Shown in pieces: positions 17,052 through 24,968 of a DNA stretch of 34,776 nucleotides. The DNA comes from Bacteroidota bacterium. GTDB lineage: Bacteria > Bacteroidota > Bacteroidia > NS11-12g > UBA955. The position numbers and the translations under genes are program-made. Numbering within the stretch: the first letter of the stretch is position 1; every line of letters begins with the position of its first letter. The notes beneath the pieces were generated by a model. That model saw only the letters and a list, made by a program, of their open reading frames with translations. It ran no database searches and was not told the DNA's origin. The stretch covers positions 1-34,776 of the forward strand of contig VGFS01000023.1 in NCBI GenBank assembly GCA_016868785.1, given 5' to 3'.

Positions 17052-17816
17052 TTATTTGAACGAAACGCTGACTTCACCCAGTGACGCTACTGTGGCGGAT
17101 GCAGATTGGTTGGCTTGAATGAATTCGGCGTTGGTGGCGGCACCGGCCATGATGTACATACCTTTTTTGATGGGTTCACCGTACAGGGCTGCCAATCGCG
17201 TAGCGGCTGCAAGACTTTTCCAGGGGTTGTTCATGATGTCGTTGGAGGACCCTTCGGCCACTGTTTTTCCATCGATGGTTAATGCCATGGAGAGGTTGTT
17301 GAGGTTTTCTTTCACGGGCATCCATTCGCCAACCACAAATCCGATGGAGGAGCAGTTATCGGCCACCACATCTTCCAGGGAAAATTTGAAGTTCTCGTAG
17401 CGCGAGTCGATGATTTCGATGGCGGTTGCTACGGCATCTACATAGTTGATGACTTCTGTTTCGTTGAGTTCTCCGGGGATGTCTTTGGCGATGCGAAAGC
17501 AAATTTCGGGTTCTACGCGGGGGTGGATGTATTGGCTTCTGGCGGTGGTATTGTTGTTGGGGATGAGCATGGCTGAGGTAAGTCGGCCCCAGATAAGGTC
17601 GTGCACACCCATTTGTTTCATTTTCGCTTCGGAGGTAAAGCCCATTTTGAGTCCGATCAGGGTTTCTCCTTCTTTCAGGCGAAGATCGATTAGTGCTTTT
17701 TGCACTTGGTAGGCTTCCTCCAGGGAAAGGGGTTGTTGGAGGCTAATTTGTGCGATGGGTTTGGTTTGGTGGGCAGCTTGGTGCAGTGACTGTGCGATTT
17801 CTTCGATGTTGGGCAT
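17052..17816 (-). CDS. dmpH: 4-oxalocrotonate decarboxylase (2-oxo-3-hexenedioate decarboxylase)
   Basis: 254 residues from the ATG at 17816. It belongs to the fumarylacetoacetase-like hydratase/decarboxylase family. IGLKMGFTSEAKMKQMGVHDLIWGRL and HPRVEPEICFRI (metal-binding Glu-x-Glu), then IIDSRYENFKFSLEDVVADNCSS and MAGAATNAEF fit DmpH/XylI rather than the hydratase. It decarboxylates 4-oxalocrotonate to 2-hydroxypenta-2,4-dienoate, which the divergent neighbour hydrates. DmpH and DmpE enzymes are known to form a complex, so the divergent pairing makes sense. Minus-strand TAACTTTG (17829-17822) lies 5 nt before its ATG. Confidence 0.9.
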   Translation of the reverse strand: MPNIEEIAQSLHQAAHQTKPIAQISLQQPLSLEEAYQVQKALIDLRLKEGETLIGLKMGFTSEAKMKQMGVHDLIWGRLTSAMLIPNNNTTARSQYIHPRVEPEICFRIAKDIPGELNETEVINYVDAVATAIEIIDSRYENFKFSLEDVVADNCSSIGFVVGEWMPVKENLNNLSMALTIDGKTVAEGSSNDIMNNPWKSLAAATRLAALYGEPIKKGMYIMAGAATNAEFIQANQSASATVASLGEVSVSFK

Positions 17817-17821
17817 GGGTG

Positions 17822-17854
17822 CAAAGTTAGGATGAAATTGTTGTGTTACCTTTG
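17822..17854. promoter_or_regulatory. Back-to-back promoters of the meta-cleavage genes
   Basis: Minus strand: TAACTTTG (17829-17822) then CACCC then ATG (17816). Plus strand: TACCTTTG (17847-17854) then GGGC then ATG (17859). Both are exact TAnnTTTG matches and both would give transcripts starting at about the start codon. The 42-bp intergenic gap means the two polymerases compete for the same DNA. Confidence 0.65.
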
Positions 17855-17858
17855 GGGC

Positions 17859-18641
17859 ATGATTTCGCAAGAAGTGATTGAGGCAGCCGCTGCGCGGCTG
17901 CGGGAGGCACAAGCGCAAGGCCTGCCTTGCGCGCCTGTGAGAGAATTGATCGGAGATACCGATATCGCTGCGGCGTATGCCATTCAAAAAGTGAACAACG
18001 ATTTGCGTGTGATGGAAGGTGCGGTGGCGGTTGGACAAAAAATCGGGTTGACATCCTTGGCGGTGCAGAAGCAATTGGGGGTAGACCAGCCCGACTTCGG
18101 ATTATTGTTTGCGGATACGGCAGTGAAGAATGGCGGAAGTTTGCCTGCAACGGCCATTTTGCAACCCAAAGCTGAGGCGGAAATTGCGTTTGTTATGAAG
18201 TCGGACCTTAGCGGCGAAATCAATGAAGATACAGTTGCGGCAGCGGTTGACTATGCGGTTGGTGCCATTGAAATTGTGGGGTCAAGGGTACTAAACTGGG
18301 ACATTCGCATTACGGATACGGTGGCCGACAATGCCAGCGCCAGTCATTTTGTGTTGGGGGATGTAAGAAAATCACTGGATGAAGTGGATTTGGCCAGTGT
18401 GAAAATGAACCTGTACAAAAACGGGGAACTGGTTTCTGAAGGGGTTGGTGCGGCATGTTTGGGAAGTCCATTAAAGGCACTGACTTGGTTGGCGCAGACC
18501 TTTGCGAATTTGGGAACGCCGCTGAAAGCGGGAGATATTGTGCTCAGTGGCGCTCTCGGGCCAATGTGCGCCGGCGAAGCCGGCGACACCTTTGTGTCCC
18601 ACATTGAATCTTTCGGTGAAGTTTCTTTTTCCTTCAATTAA
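17859..18641 (+). CDS. dmpE: 2-keto-4-pentenoate hydratase
   Basis: 260 residues from ATG 17859, chosen because an exact -7 element ends 4 nt before it; ATG 17832 would lie upstream of that promoter. MhpD/DmpE signatures: AYAIQKVNN, VGQKIGLTSLAVQKQLGVDQPDFGLLFAD, LQPKAEAEIAFVMK with metal-binding Glu-x-Glu, GAIEIVGSRV and DTVADNASASHFVLG. It hydrates 2-hydroxypenta-2,4-dienoate to 4-hydroxy-2-oxovalerate, the aldolase substrate. The gene is 15 nt upstream of the acetaldehyde dehydrogenase in one operon. Three perfect palindromes lie in it, two in its first 75 nt. Confidence 0.92.
   Translation: MISQEVIEAAAARLREAQAQGLPCAPVRELIGDTDIAAAYAIQKVNNDLRVMEGAVAVGQKIGLTSLAVQKQLGVDQPDFGLLFADTAVKNGGSLPATAILQPKAEAEIAFVMKSDLSGEINEDTVAAAVDYAVGAIEIVGSRVLNWDIRITDTVADNASASHFVLGDVRKSLDEVDLASVKMNLYKNGELVSEGVGAACLGSPLKALTWLAQTFANLGTPLKAGDIVLSGALGPMCAGEAGDTFVSHIESFGEVSFSFN
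17883..17901 (+). repeat. In-frame hairpin, 8-bp stem, TGC loop
   Basis: GCAGCCGC-TGC-GCGGCTGC, a perfect palindrome encoding Ala-Ala-Ala-Ala-Arg-Leu at the start of the hydratase. On the minus strand the loop is GCA. Confidence 0.75.
17913..17932 (+). repeat. In-frame hairpin, 8-bp stem, CCTG loop
   Basis: GCGCAAGG-CCTG-CCTTGCGC, a perfect palindrome 11 nt after the preceding hairpin, encoding Ala-Gln-Gly-Leu-Pro-Cys-Ala. Confidence 0.7.
18569..18585 (+). repeat. In-frame hairpin, 7-bp stem, GAA triloop
   Basis: CGCCGGC-GAA-GCCGGCG near the 3' end of the hydratase, encoding Cys-Ala-Gly-Glu-Ala-Gly-Asp. The core GCGAAGC is the well-known exceptionally stable DNA mini-hairpin. Confidence 0.75.
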
Positions 18642-18656
18642 CGTTGCAGAACCCCC

Positions 18657-19604
18657 ATGAATCAAGAAAAATTAAAAATTAAAGTAGCCATTATTGGCTC
18701 TGGGAATATTGGGACCGACCTGATGATCAAGGTGATGCGTACTGCCAAATACCTTGAAATGGGCGTATTTGTGGGGATTGATCCGCATTCGGATGGACTT
18801 GCCCGTGCCGAGCGCATGGGTGTCGCCACCACCCACGAGGGCATCGATGGATTGCTCAATCATCCCCTTTGGTCTGAGATCGGTTTCATTTTCGATGCTA
18901 CCTCGGCCAAGGCACACCTTTACAATTACGACAAAATAAAAGCCATCGAAGGCAAGCGTGTCATAGATCTTACACCGGCTGCGATAGGCCCATTTTTGGT
19001 TCCGCCGGTCAATTTCGACACCCTACAAGATGTTCCCAATGTGAACATGGTTACGTGTGGCGGACAGGCAACGATACCCATGGTGGCGGCCGTAAACCGC
19101 GTGGCCAAGGTGCACTACGGTGAAATTGTGGCAAGCATCGCTTCAAAAAGTGCCGGTCCGGGTACCCGTGCCAACATCGACGAGTTCACGGAAACCACGT
19201 CTCACGCCATCGAACAGGTGGGTGGTGCCACGAAAGGAAAAGCCATCATTATTTTGAATCCCGCAGAACCGCCCTTGGTGATGCGAGATACGGTATTCAC
19301 CTTGAGCGAACCGGGCGATCGGGAATCCATTAGGGCAAGCATTCACCAAATGGTGGAAGAGGTGCAACAATATGTTCCGGGTTATCGCCTGCATCAGGAA
19401 GTGCAATTCGAGGACATCGCACCAGAAAATGCAGTATTCATTGAGGGGTTGGGAAAAGTGAGTGGATTGAAAACCACTGTGATGTTGCAAGTGCGTGGGG
19501 CGGGTCATTATCTGCCAGAATACGCGGGGAATTTAGACATTATGACCAGTGCTGCCCTGGCAACTGCCGAGCGCATGGCCAGCATACAAGGAGGTAACGC
19601 ATGA
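18657..19604 (+). CDS. dmpF: Acetaldehyde dehydrogenase (acetylating)
   Basis: 315 residues, standard length. NAD-binding loop [14 protein letters not shown] at residues 12-25; catalytic Cys134 in [36 protein letters not shown] and [20 protein letters not shown] are conserved in DmpF/MhpF. It converts acetaldehyde plus CoA and NAD+ to acetyl-CoA. In known systems it is physically joined to the aldolase DmpG, channelling acetaldehyde; here the aldolase ATG overlaps this gene's stop (ATGA at 19601), consistent with equimolar expression. Confidence 0.96.
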   Translation: MNQEKLKIKVAIIGSGNIGTDLMIKVMRTAKYLEMGVFVGIDPHSDGLARAERMGVATTHEGIDGLLNHPLWSEIGFIFDATSAKAHLYNYDKIKAIEGKRVIDLTPAAIGPFLVPPVNFDTLQDVPNVNMVTCGGQATIPMVAAVNRVAKVHYGEIVASIASKSAGPGTRANIDEFTETTSHAIEQVGGATKGKAIIILNPAEPPLVMRDTVFTLSEPGDRESIRASIHQMVEEVQQYVPGYRLHQEVQFEDIAPENAVFIEGLGKVSGLKTTVMLQVRGAGHYLPEYAGNLDIMTSAALATAERMASIQGGNA

Positions 19605-20611
19605 AAAAGGTATACATTCAGGATGTAACATTGCGCGATGGTCAGCACGCCATCAAACATCAATACAGCAAAGAAAAAATGACAGAAATCGCTTTGGCGT
19701 TGGATGCGGCCAAAGTAGATGCGATAGAAATTGCCCACGGTGATGGACTGGCGGGCGCGAGTTTTAACTACGGCTTTGGGGCTCACACCGACTGGGAATG
19801 GTTGGAAGGGATCTCAGAGAAATTGCAACACGCGCGATTGACCACTTTGTTGTTGCCCGGCATAGGAACCATTGATGATTTGAAACGGGCGAGGGCTTTG
19901 GGTGTTGAGAGCGTTCGTATTGCAACGCATTGCACCGAAGCGGACATCGCGGCGCAACACATTGAAGCGGCGAAAAATTTGGGAATGGACGTGGGAGGAT
20001 TTTTGATGATGGCCCACATGAATGAGCCCCAAAAATTGGCGGAACAGGCCAAGCTGATGGAAAGTTACGGGGCGGATTGTGTGTATGTCACTGACAGTGC
20101 CGGTGCTTTGTTGATGAATGATGTGGCGGAGCGGATCAAGGCATTCAAAAATGCGCTGAAACCGGAAACGGAAATAGGCATTCATTGTCACCACAACCTG
20201 AGTTTGGGTGTGGCTAATACCATTGTGGCCTTGGAGCATGGCGCCACGCGTTTGGACGCCTCGTTGGCAGGGATGGGAGCAGGCGCAGGAAATGCGCCGT
20301 TGGAAGTGTTAATTGCTGTGTTGAATCGCATGGGTGTGGCACACAACAGCGATTTGTACGCTTTGATGGATGCAGCCGATGATTTGATTCGTCCATTACA
20401 GGTGAGACCGGTGCGTGTAGACCGCGAAACGTTGAGTTTGGGCTATGCGGGCGTTTATTCGAGTTTCTTGTTGCATGCCGAGCGGGCTTCCGAGCGATAT
20501 GGCATCGATACCCGCAGTATTTTGGAGGAGTTGGGTCGGAGAAAAATGGTGGGTGGTCAGGAGGATATGATCGTGGATGTGACCTTAGATATGAGGAAAT
20601 CTGTGGAGTAA
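19601..20611 (+). CDS. dmpG: 4-hydroxy-2-oxovalerate aldolase
   Basis: 336 residues. It is a DRE-TIM metallolyase: [15 protein letters not shown] at the N-terminus (Arg12, Asp13), [26 protein letters not shown] and [16 protein letters not shown] with the metal-binding His pair. It splits 4-hydroxy-2-oxovalerate to pyruvate and acetaldehyde, the latter passed to the coupled dehydrogenase. The C-terminal helices ([30 protein letters not shown]) correspond to the DmpF-contacting domain. It is the last gene of the hydratase-dehydrogenase-aldolase operon. Confidence 0.96.
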   Translation: MKKVYIQDVTLRDGQHAIKHQYSKEKMTEIALALDAAKVDAIEIAHGDGLAGASFNYGFGAHTDWEWLEGISEKLQHARLTTLLLPGIGTIDDLKRARALGVESVRIATHCTEADIAAQHIEAAKNLGMDVGGFLMMAHMNEPQKLAEQAKLMESYGADCVYVTDSAGALLMNDVAERIKAFKNALKPETEIGIHCHHNLSLGVANTIVALEHGATRLDASLAGMGAGAGNAPLEVLIAVLNRMGVAHNSDLYALMDAADDLIRPLQVRPVRVDRETLSLGYAGVYSSFLLHAERASERYGIDTRSILEELGRRKMVGGQEDMIVDVTLDMRKSVE

Positions 20612-20672
20612 CGACCAACGGCGGTGTTTACTGGATGGAATTTTGTCATATCTCGATCACTGTGGAATAGTT

Positions 20673-20707
20673 TTTGATATTCAGGACTTCTAAGCACCTT
20701 AAATTTG
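20673..20707 (+). promoter_or_regulatory. Promoter of OmpA-like lipoprotein gene
   Basis: TTTG at 20673-20676, a 23-nt gap, and exact -7 element TAAATTTG at 20700-20707, nine nt before the ATG at 20717. The gap is slightly longer than usual. Confidence 0.55.
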
Positions 20708-20716
20708 CAAAAAACT

Positions 20717-21367
20717 ATGAAGAAAATTCTTTTTATTGGCGCCGTATTGGTTTCAGCGATGATTGGAACTACCGGCTGTGGCATCAAGTCCAAAGAGGCC
20801 TACCAGAAATCTCCTTTGAGTGGATTCGTTGCGGATCAAACCCAATTGATGATTGAGGAAAACAATGTTAAAATGAACAAAGGCGATGGAGGCATCGGCA
20901 AAGTGGTTGAAGAAACCAAAGTGAAAGTGGCGGCCATTGATGCGGATTTGGCCCAATCCAAAGCAGAAATTGATGCGTTGGAAGCCAAATTGGCGGCTGT
21001 TGAAGCTTTGGAAAAGGAGAGCAAAGCAGAATTTGAGCGCAGCAATGTGACCACGTTGTTCTTCGCCTTGAATTCTTCTCAGTTGACAACAGATGGTATG
21101 CAAGAGTTGTATCGTTGGAAAGTGGGTGCTGATCGTTCAGCGACTGCCTACGACTACACCATTGTAATTTATGCTTCTGCTGATAAGACAGGTTCTGATG
21201 TAACCAACGCCAAGTTGCGTGAGCGCAGAGCCAACACTGTGAAAAACTTCATGGTAAACTCTTTGGGCGTGAATGCGGCCAAAATTCAAATCGTAACCAC
21301 ACAACCTGCTTACACTGGTACCAATAACTTAGACCGTCGTGTAGTGGTGGGTGTAGTTGTGAAGTAA
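20717..21367 (+). CDS. OmpA-family lipoprotein
   Basis: 216 residues from ATG 20717 (MKKILFIGAVLVSAMIGTTGC). The Cys after TTG suggests a lipoprotein signal, though the lipobox is not perfect. Residues ~60-115 form a Lys/Glu/Ala-rich coiled coil (DADLAQSKAEIDALEAKLAAVEAL). The C-terminal part (VTTLFFALNSSQLT, VIYASADKTGSDVTNAKLRERRANTVKNFMV) is OmpA-like, binding peptidoglycan. Expected role is envelope anchoring. It has its own promoter and is separated from the aldolase by 105 nt. Confidence 0.82.
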   Translation: MKKILFIGAVLVSAMIGTTGCGIKSKEAYQKSPLSGFVADQTQLMIEENNVKMNKGDGGIGKVVEETKVKVAAIDADLAQSKAEIDALEAKLAAVEALEKESKAEFERSNVTTLFFALNSSQLTTDGMQELYRWKVGADRSATAYDYTIVIYASADKTGSDVTNAKLRERRANTVKNFMVNSLGVNAAKIQIVTTQPAYTGTNNLDRRVVVGVVVK

Positions 21368-21386
21368 CCCCCAGATTGTATCTTCG
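21357..21386 (+). promoter_or_regulatory. Candidate promoter of the GH92 gene
   Basis: TTG at 21357-21359, a 19-nt gap and TATCTTCG at 21379-21386 (7/8 match to TAnnTTTG), six nt before ATG 21393. It overlaps the end of the OmpA-like gene. Confidence 0.4.
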
Positions 21387-21392
21387 TGAGTG

Positions 21393-24300
21393 ATGCTTGG
21401 TCATACTCATCAGAAGAAATCTATATTGTCCATCGCCAGGGTCGTGAAAACGACCCTGGCGATGTCATTTTTGGCCTTCGGCCAATGCCAATTACAAGCC
21501 CAAACGGAAGCAGCCCCCGCCGATTATGTGAATCCTATGGTGGGTACTGGCGGACATGGTCATACCTTCCCTGGTGCGGTGTGGCCCTTTGGTATGGTGC
21601 AATTGTCCCCCGATACCCGCATCGACGACAGTTGGGATGGTTGTGGTGGCTATTACTACGAAGACAGTTTTATTTACGGATTTTCACATACCCACCTCAG
21701 TGGTACCGGGGTGAGTGATTATGGCGATGTGTTGATGATGCCCACGGGCGGACCTTCATCACGGTTGCCAAGTTTCAATCCCTATGCGTATCGTTCAAGG
21801 TATAGCCATGCCAGCGAAGTGGCCGAAGCAGGGTATTATTCGGTGTATTTGCCGGTGTATGAAATCAAAGTGGAACTTACGGCTACCGAGCGGATGGGGG
21901 TGCATCGCTACACGTATTACAGCGCGATGAATCAGAATAAGTATACCGCCAGGGTGCTGATTGATTTGAATCATCGCGATAAGCTGTTGTCGCACGGCAT
22001 AGAGCAATTGGATGAGCGCAGAATTGGTGGGTGGCGACAGAGTAAGGCTTGGGCCAACAACCAGTGGGTGTATTTTACCATGGAATTCGACCATGAAATT
22101 GCGCGTGTGATCACCAGTCAAGACGGCAAACAAGCCATCGTGGAATTCGATTTCGAGCGTAATGGGGGCGAAAAATCGAACCCAGTACAATTGGAAACGT
22201 TGGTGGGTATTTCTTTCACCGATGCCAAGGGCGCCCGGGGCAACTTGATTTATGAAAAGGACATGGCGGTGATACGTTCTGAGGGAAAGGGTGCTGTGCG
22301 CTTTGAAACCTATCGTGCTCAGGCAAAGGCGGCGTGGAATCAAGAACTCGCCAAAATCAAAGTCACCAGCGATTACGAAGCGCAGGCATTTAGGGTAGGT
22401 GCAGAGTCGGCGAAGCGCGATTTAGAAAAACGCAAATTTTATACGGCTTTATACCATTGCATGATCCATCCGAGTTTGGCCAGCGATGCCGATGGGCGAT
22501 ATCGGGGGAGAGATCAGCAGATTCATCGGGCGGGCTTGTACAAAGAAAATGCACCGCCTTATCACAAAGTGTATTCGGTATTCTCATTGTGGGATACATA
22601 CCGGGCCTTGCATCCGCTGTTGAGTATTGTGGATCCCGAGAGAACCATAGACTTTGTTCGCACCTTCTTGCTGCAATACAAGCAGGGTGGAAAATTGCCG
22701 GTGTGGGAGTTGGGCAGTTGCGAAACGGAATGCATGATTGGGTATCACAGTGTGAGTGTGATTGCCGATGTGATGATGAAGGAAATTGGGGTAACGCGCG
22801 ATGCGATGGGACAGCCGAAATATCCTTTTGACTATAAGTTGGCCTTGGAGGCGATGATGCATAGCGCGCGGTTGAAGGATTCGGCTTTTTTGGATTTGTA
22901 CGGACAGAAGTTGGGGTATATGGGCATTGAGAACACGGCAGAAAGTGTTTCTAAGTTGCTGGAATACGCCTACGATGATTGGTGTATTGCCAGGGTGGCA
23001 CAGGCTTTGCCATCGACCCCGCAATCGGTGGTTCAGGAATTTTACGCCCGCAGTGAGCGTTGGAAGAATTTGTACGATGAGAAGACCGGGTTCATGCGTC
23101 CGCGTGTCAATGGAGGATGGCTATCGCCCTTTGATCCCAAAGAGGTAAACAATCATTTTACAGAGGCGAATGCTTGGCAATATTCGATTTACGTACCTCA
23201 TGATATTTTGGGGTTGATGGACAAGTTGGGTGGGGTGAATGCCACGGAAAAACAGTTGGATTCGTTGTTTGGAACGGATTCTCGCACCACGGGTCGTGAC
23301 CAGGCCGATATTTCAGGGTTGATTGGGCAGTATGCCCACGGGAACGAACCGAGTCATCACATGGCGTATTTGTACAATTATTGTGGCAAGCCGGAGAAGG
23401 CTCAGGGGATCATTGACTATGTCTGCAAGCAATTTTATAAAGACAGTCCGGATGGGTTGATTGGCAATGAGGATTGCGGACAGATGAGTGCTTGGTATGT
23501 GATGAGTGCAATGGGTTTTTATCCAGTATGTCCGGGCAGCAATGTATACACCACGGGTGTGCCTCAGTTTTACGAGATTGAGATTGCGAGGGAGGGGAAA
23601 TCGGGATTTTTAATCACGCGGGGGGAGATCAACAGGAAAGAGGACCGAGCCGGGCCGAAGATGTATCCGGACGTTGTGACGGTGGCGGGTGCTAAAAACA
23701 ATGTGGGTGTTAGCGAGGGTGATGTGCTCAAGCCGGAGGCGTTGAAAAAGCCATGGGCGGCGCACCAGATGGAGAAGGCGAAGGCTTCGGAGTTGCCGCC
23801 ATTGCCTACGTTGAAAGATTTGAAAGGCACGCCCGCTGCGCGGGCGGCCGCTTTGCAAGAATTGCAATTGCAGCGGGAGATGGAATTGCGCAGCATGCGC
23901 AAGGTTTATGCAGCGGCAGAACTCACGGTAACGCATCAGCAATTGATGCAATCGGATGGGTTGGTGTTTAGCGAGGTGGAGGATGCTGACAGGGATAAGC
24001 TGATTTTGAAAACTGCCAAGCAAACGGTGTCTACAGCGTTTGTGGCGGTGCCGGTGATTGAGGGTGCTCGCACGTTCAAAGACAGTTTGGTTATACGGGT
24101 GTCTGTCGCCAAGGGCACCAAAGGAATATTGGAAATCCGAGTTTCGAATCGTGAGCGCGTGGCGTTGGACAAAAAAGGCAAACCCGTTAAGCAGGCCAAG
24201 GGTAAGGGTGGCGAAAAATCGGCCATCGTATCGGCTTTGGTGGTGAAGCCAGGCACAATGGAAACCATCACTGCGGAGGCCGATGGGGCCAAGCCTTATG

Positions 24301-24968
24301 AATTTGTGGTGGCCTATGATGCTGTTGTGAGTGCGAGATTGGTGAATACGGAAGTGTACGGCGGTTTGCCGGGGTCGAATCCGGCCGGTGGCAAGGGCGA
24401 TGGGCTGGGTTCGGTTACTTTGGGACAGAGTGATTGGGCTACGGGGGAGTTTAACAAAAAGGAAAATAATTATTCGATTATTTTGGGGGATGGTGTAATT
24501 CCGCACCCCCAATACAGCGCCGGCGGAGCCGGCGCGCTGGTCGACGAGATACGGGGCTCCAAGGAATGGCGAGCAGGGGGATGGATGGGCTTTTATGATC
24601 AAGATTTTTCGGCGGTGATTGATTTGGGTTCGGTGCGATCGGTAAGCGAAGTGTCGGCCCGTTTCTTACAAGATTCCAGGGCTTGGATTTTGATACCAAG
24701 GTCGATGCAGGTATGGTCATCAACCGACGGAGTGAAATATACCCCTTGGGCGCAGGAAGTCGCTTTTAAAGACGATTGGGAGAACAACGAAACGCTGATT
24801 GATCCGGTGGCCATTCAACATACCGATGGCAAAGCCGGAGTGAAGCCAATCAAGGCGCGGTATATCAAAATTGGGGCTGCGAAGTTTGGTAAATTACCGG
24901 AAGGACATTTGGGCTACCCGTACAACGGCAGTGGTTATATTTTCATCGATGAAATTGAAGTGCGATGA
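21393..24968 (+). CDS. GH92 alpha-mannosidase with C-terminal F5/8C-type domain
   Basis: 1191 residues, longer than the ~750-residue GH92 core. The signal peptide (MLGHTHQKK to QLQAQ, ~40 residues) is long. GH92 motifs: DYVNPMVGTGGHGHTFPGA, GFSHTHLSGTGVSDYGDV, YSVFSLWDTYRALHPL, VNNHFTEANAWQYS and NEDCGQMSAWYVMSAMGFYP. GH92 enzymes are Ca-dependent exo-alpha-mannosidases acting on N-glycans. After an Ala/Glu/Arg-rich linker (~residues 800-860) and an Ig-like segment, residues ~1040-1191 (ALVDEIRGSKEWRAGGWMGFY) resemble an F5/8 type C/CBM32 domain. The stop overlaps the CutC start. Four inverted repeats lie inside the gene. Confidence 0.95.
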   Translation: MLGHTHQKKSILSIARVVKTTLAMSFLAFGQCQLQAQTEAAPADYVNPMVGTGGHGHTFPGAVWPFGMVQLSPDTRIDDSWDGCGGYYYEDSFIYGFSHTHLSGTGVSDYGDVLMMPTGGPSSRLPSFNPYAYRSRYSHASEVAEAGYYSVYLPVYEIKVELTATERMGVHRYTYYSAMNQNKYTARVLIDLNHRDKLLSHGIEQLDERRIGGWRQSKAWANNQWVYFTMEFDHEIARVITSQDGKQAIVEFDFERNGGEKSNPVQLETLVGISFTDAKGARGNLIYEKDMAVIRSEGKGAVRFETYRAQAKAAWNQELAKIKVTSDYEAQAFRVGAESAKRDLEKRKFYTALYHCMIHPSLASDADGRYRGRDQQIHRAGLYKENAPPYHKVYSVFSLWDTYRALHPLLSIVDPERTIDFVRTFLLQYKQGGKLPVWELGSCETECMIGYHSVSVIADVMMKEIGVTRDAMGQPKYPFDYKLALEAMMHSARLKDSAFLDLYGQKLGYMGIENTAESVSKLLEYAYDDWCIARVAQALPSTPQSVVQEFYARSERWKNLYDEKTGFMRPRVNGGWLSPFDPKEVNNHFTEANAWQYSIYVPHDILGLMDKLGGVNATEKQLDSLFGTDSRTTGRDQADISGLIGQYAHGNEPSHHMAYLYNYCGKPEKAQGIIDYVCKQFYKDSPDGLIGNEDCGQMSAWYVMSAMGFYPVCPGSNVYTTGVPQFYEIEIAREGKSGFLITRGEINRKEDRAGPKMYPDVVTVAGAKNNVGVSEGDVLKPEALKKPWAAHQMEKAKASELPPLPTLKDLKGTPAARAAALQELQLQREMELRSMRKVYAAAELTVTHQQLMQSDGLVFSEVEDADRDKLILKTAKQTVSTAFVAVPVIEGARTFKDSLVIRVSVAKGTKGILEIRVSNRERVALDKKGKPVKQAKGKGGEKSAIVSALVVKPGTMETITAEADGAKPYEFVVAYDAVVSARLVNTEVYGGLPGSNPAGGKGDGLGSVTLGQSDWATGEFNKKENNYSIILGDGVIPHPQYSAGGAGALVDEIRGSKEWRAGGWMGFYDQDFSAVIDLGSVRSVSEVSARFLQDSRAWILIPRSMQVWSSTDGVKYTPWAQEVAFKDDWENNETLIDPVAIQHTDGKAGVKPIKARYIKIGAAKFGKLPEGHLGYPYNGSGYIFIDEIEVR
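21431..21470 (+). promoter_or_regulatory. Terminator-like 15-bp hairpin inside the GH92 signal-peptide region
   Basis: CATCGCCAGGGTCGT-GAAA-ACGACCCTGGCGATG is a perfect 15-bp stem with a GAAA tetraloop (21431-21464), followed by TCATTTTTGG. It has the anatomy of an intrinsic terminator but lies in the first 25 codons of GH92, 63 nt after the OmpA stop. It could terminate ompA or attenuate GH92. Confidence 0.6.
21471..21485 (-). repeat. In-frame hairpin, 6-bp stem, GAA triloop on minus strand
   Basis: TTGGCC-TTC-GGCCAA, six nt after the larger hairpin, encoding Leu-Ala-Phe-Gly-Gln in the signal peptide. On the minus strand the loop is C-GAA-G. Confidence 0.6.
23830..23846 (+). repeat. In-frame hairpin, 7-bp stem, TGC loop
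   Basis: CGCCCGC-TGC-GCGGGCG in the Ala/Glu-rich linker of GH92, encoding Thr-Pro-Ala-Ala-Arg-Ala. Confidence 0.75.
24517..24535 (+). repeat. In-frame hairpin, 8-bp stem, GGA triloop
   Basis: GCGCCGGC-GGA-GCCGGCGC at the start of the F5/8C-type domain of GH92, encoding Ser-Ala-Gly-Gly-Ala-Gly-Ala. Confidence 0.75.

Noticed and set aside
23610-24602. 330-codon open frame on the minus strand inside GH92
   Set aside because: It is antisense to clear GH92 linker/F5/8C coding sequence; its His/Arg/Gln-rich composition is the usual shadow of biased codons, with no family motif.
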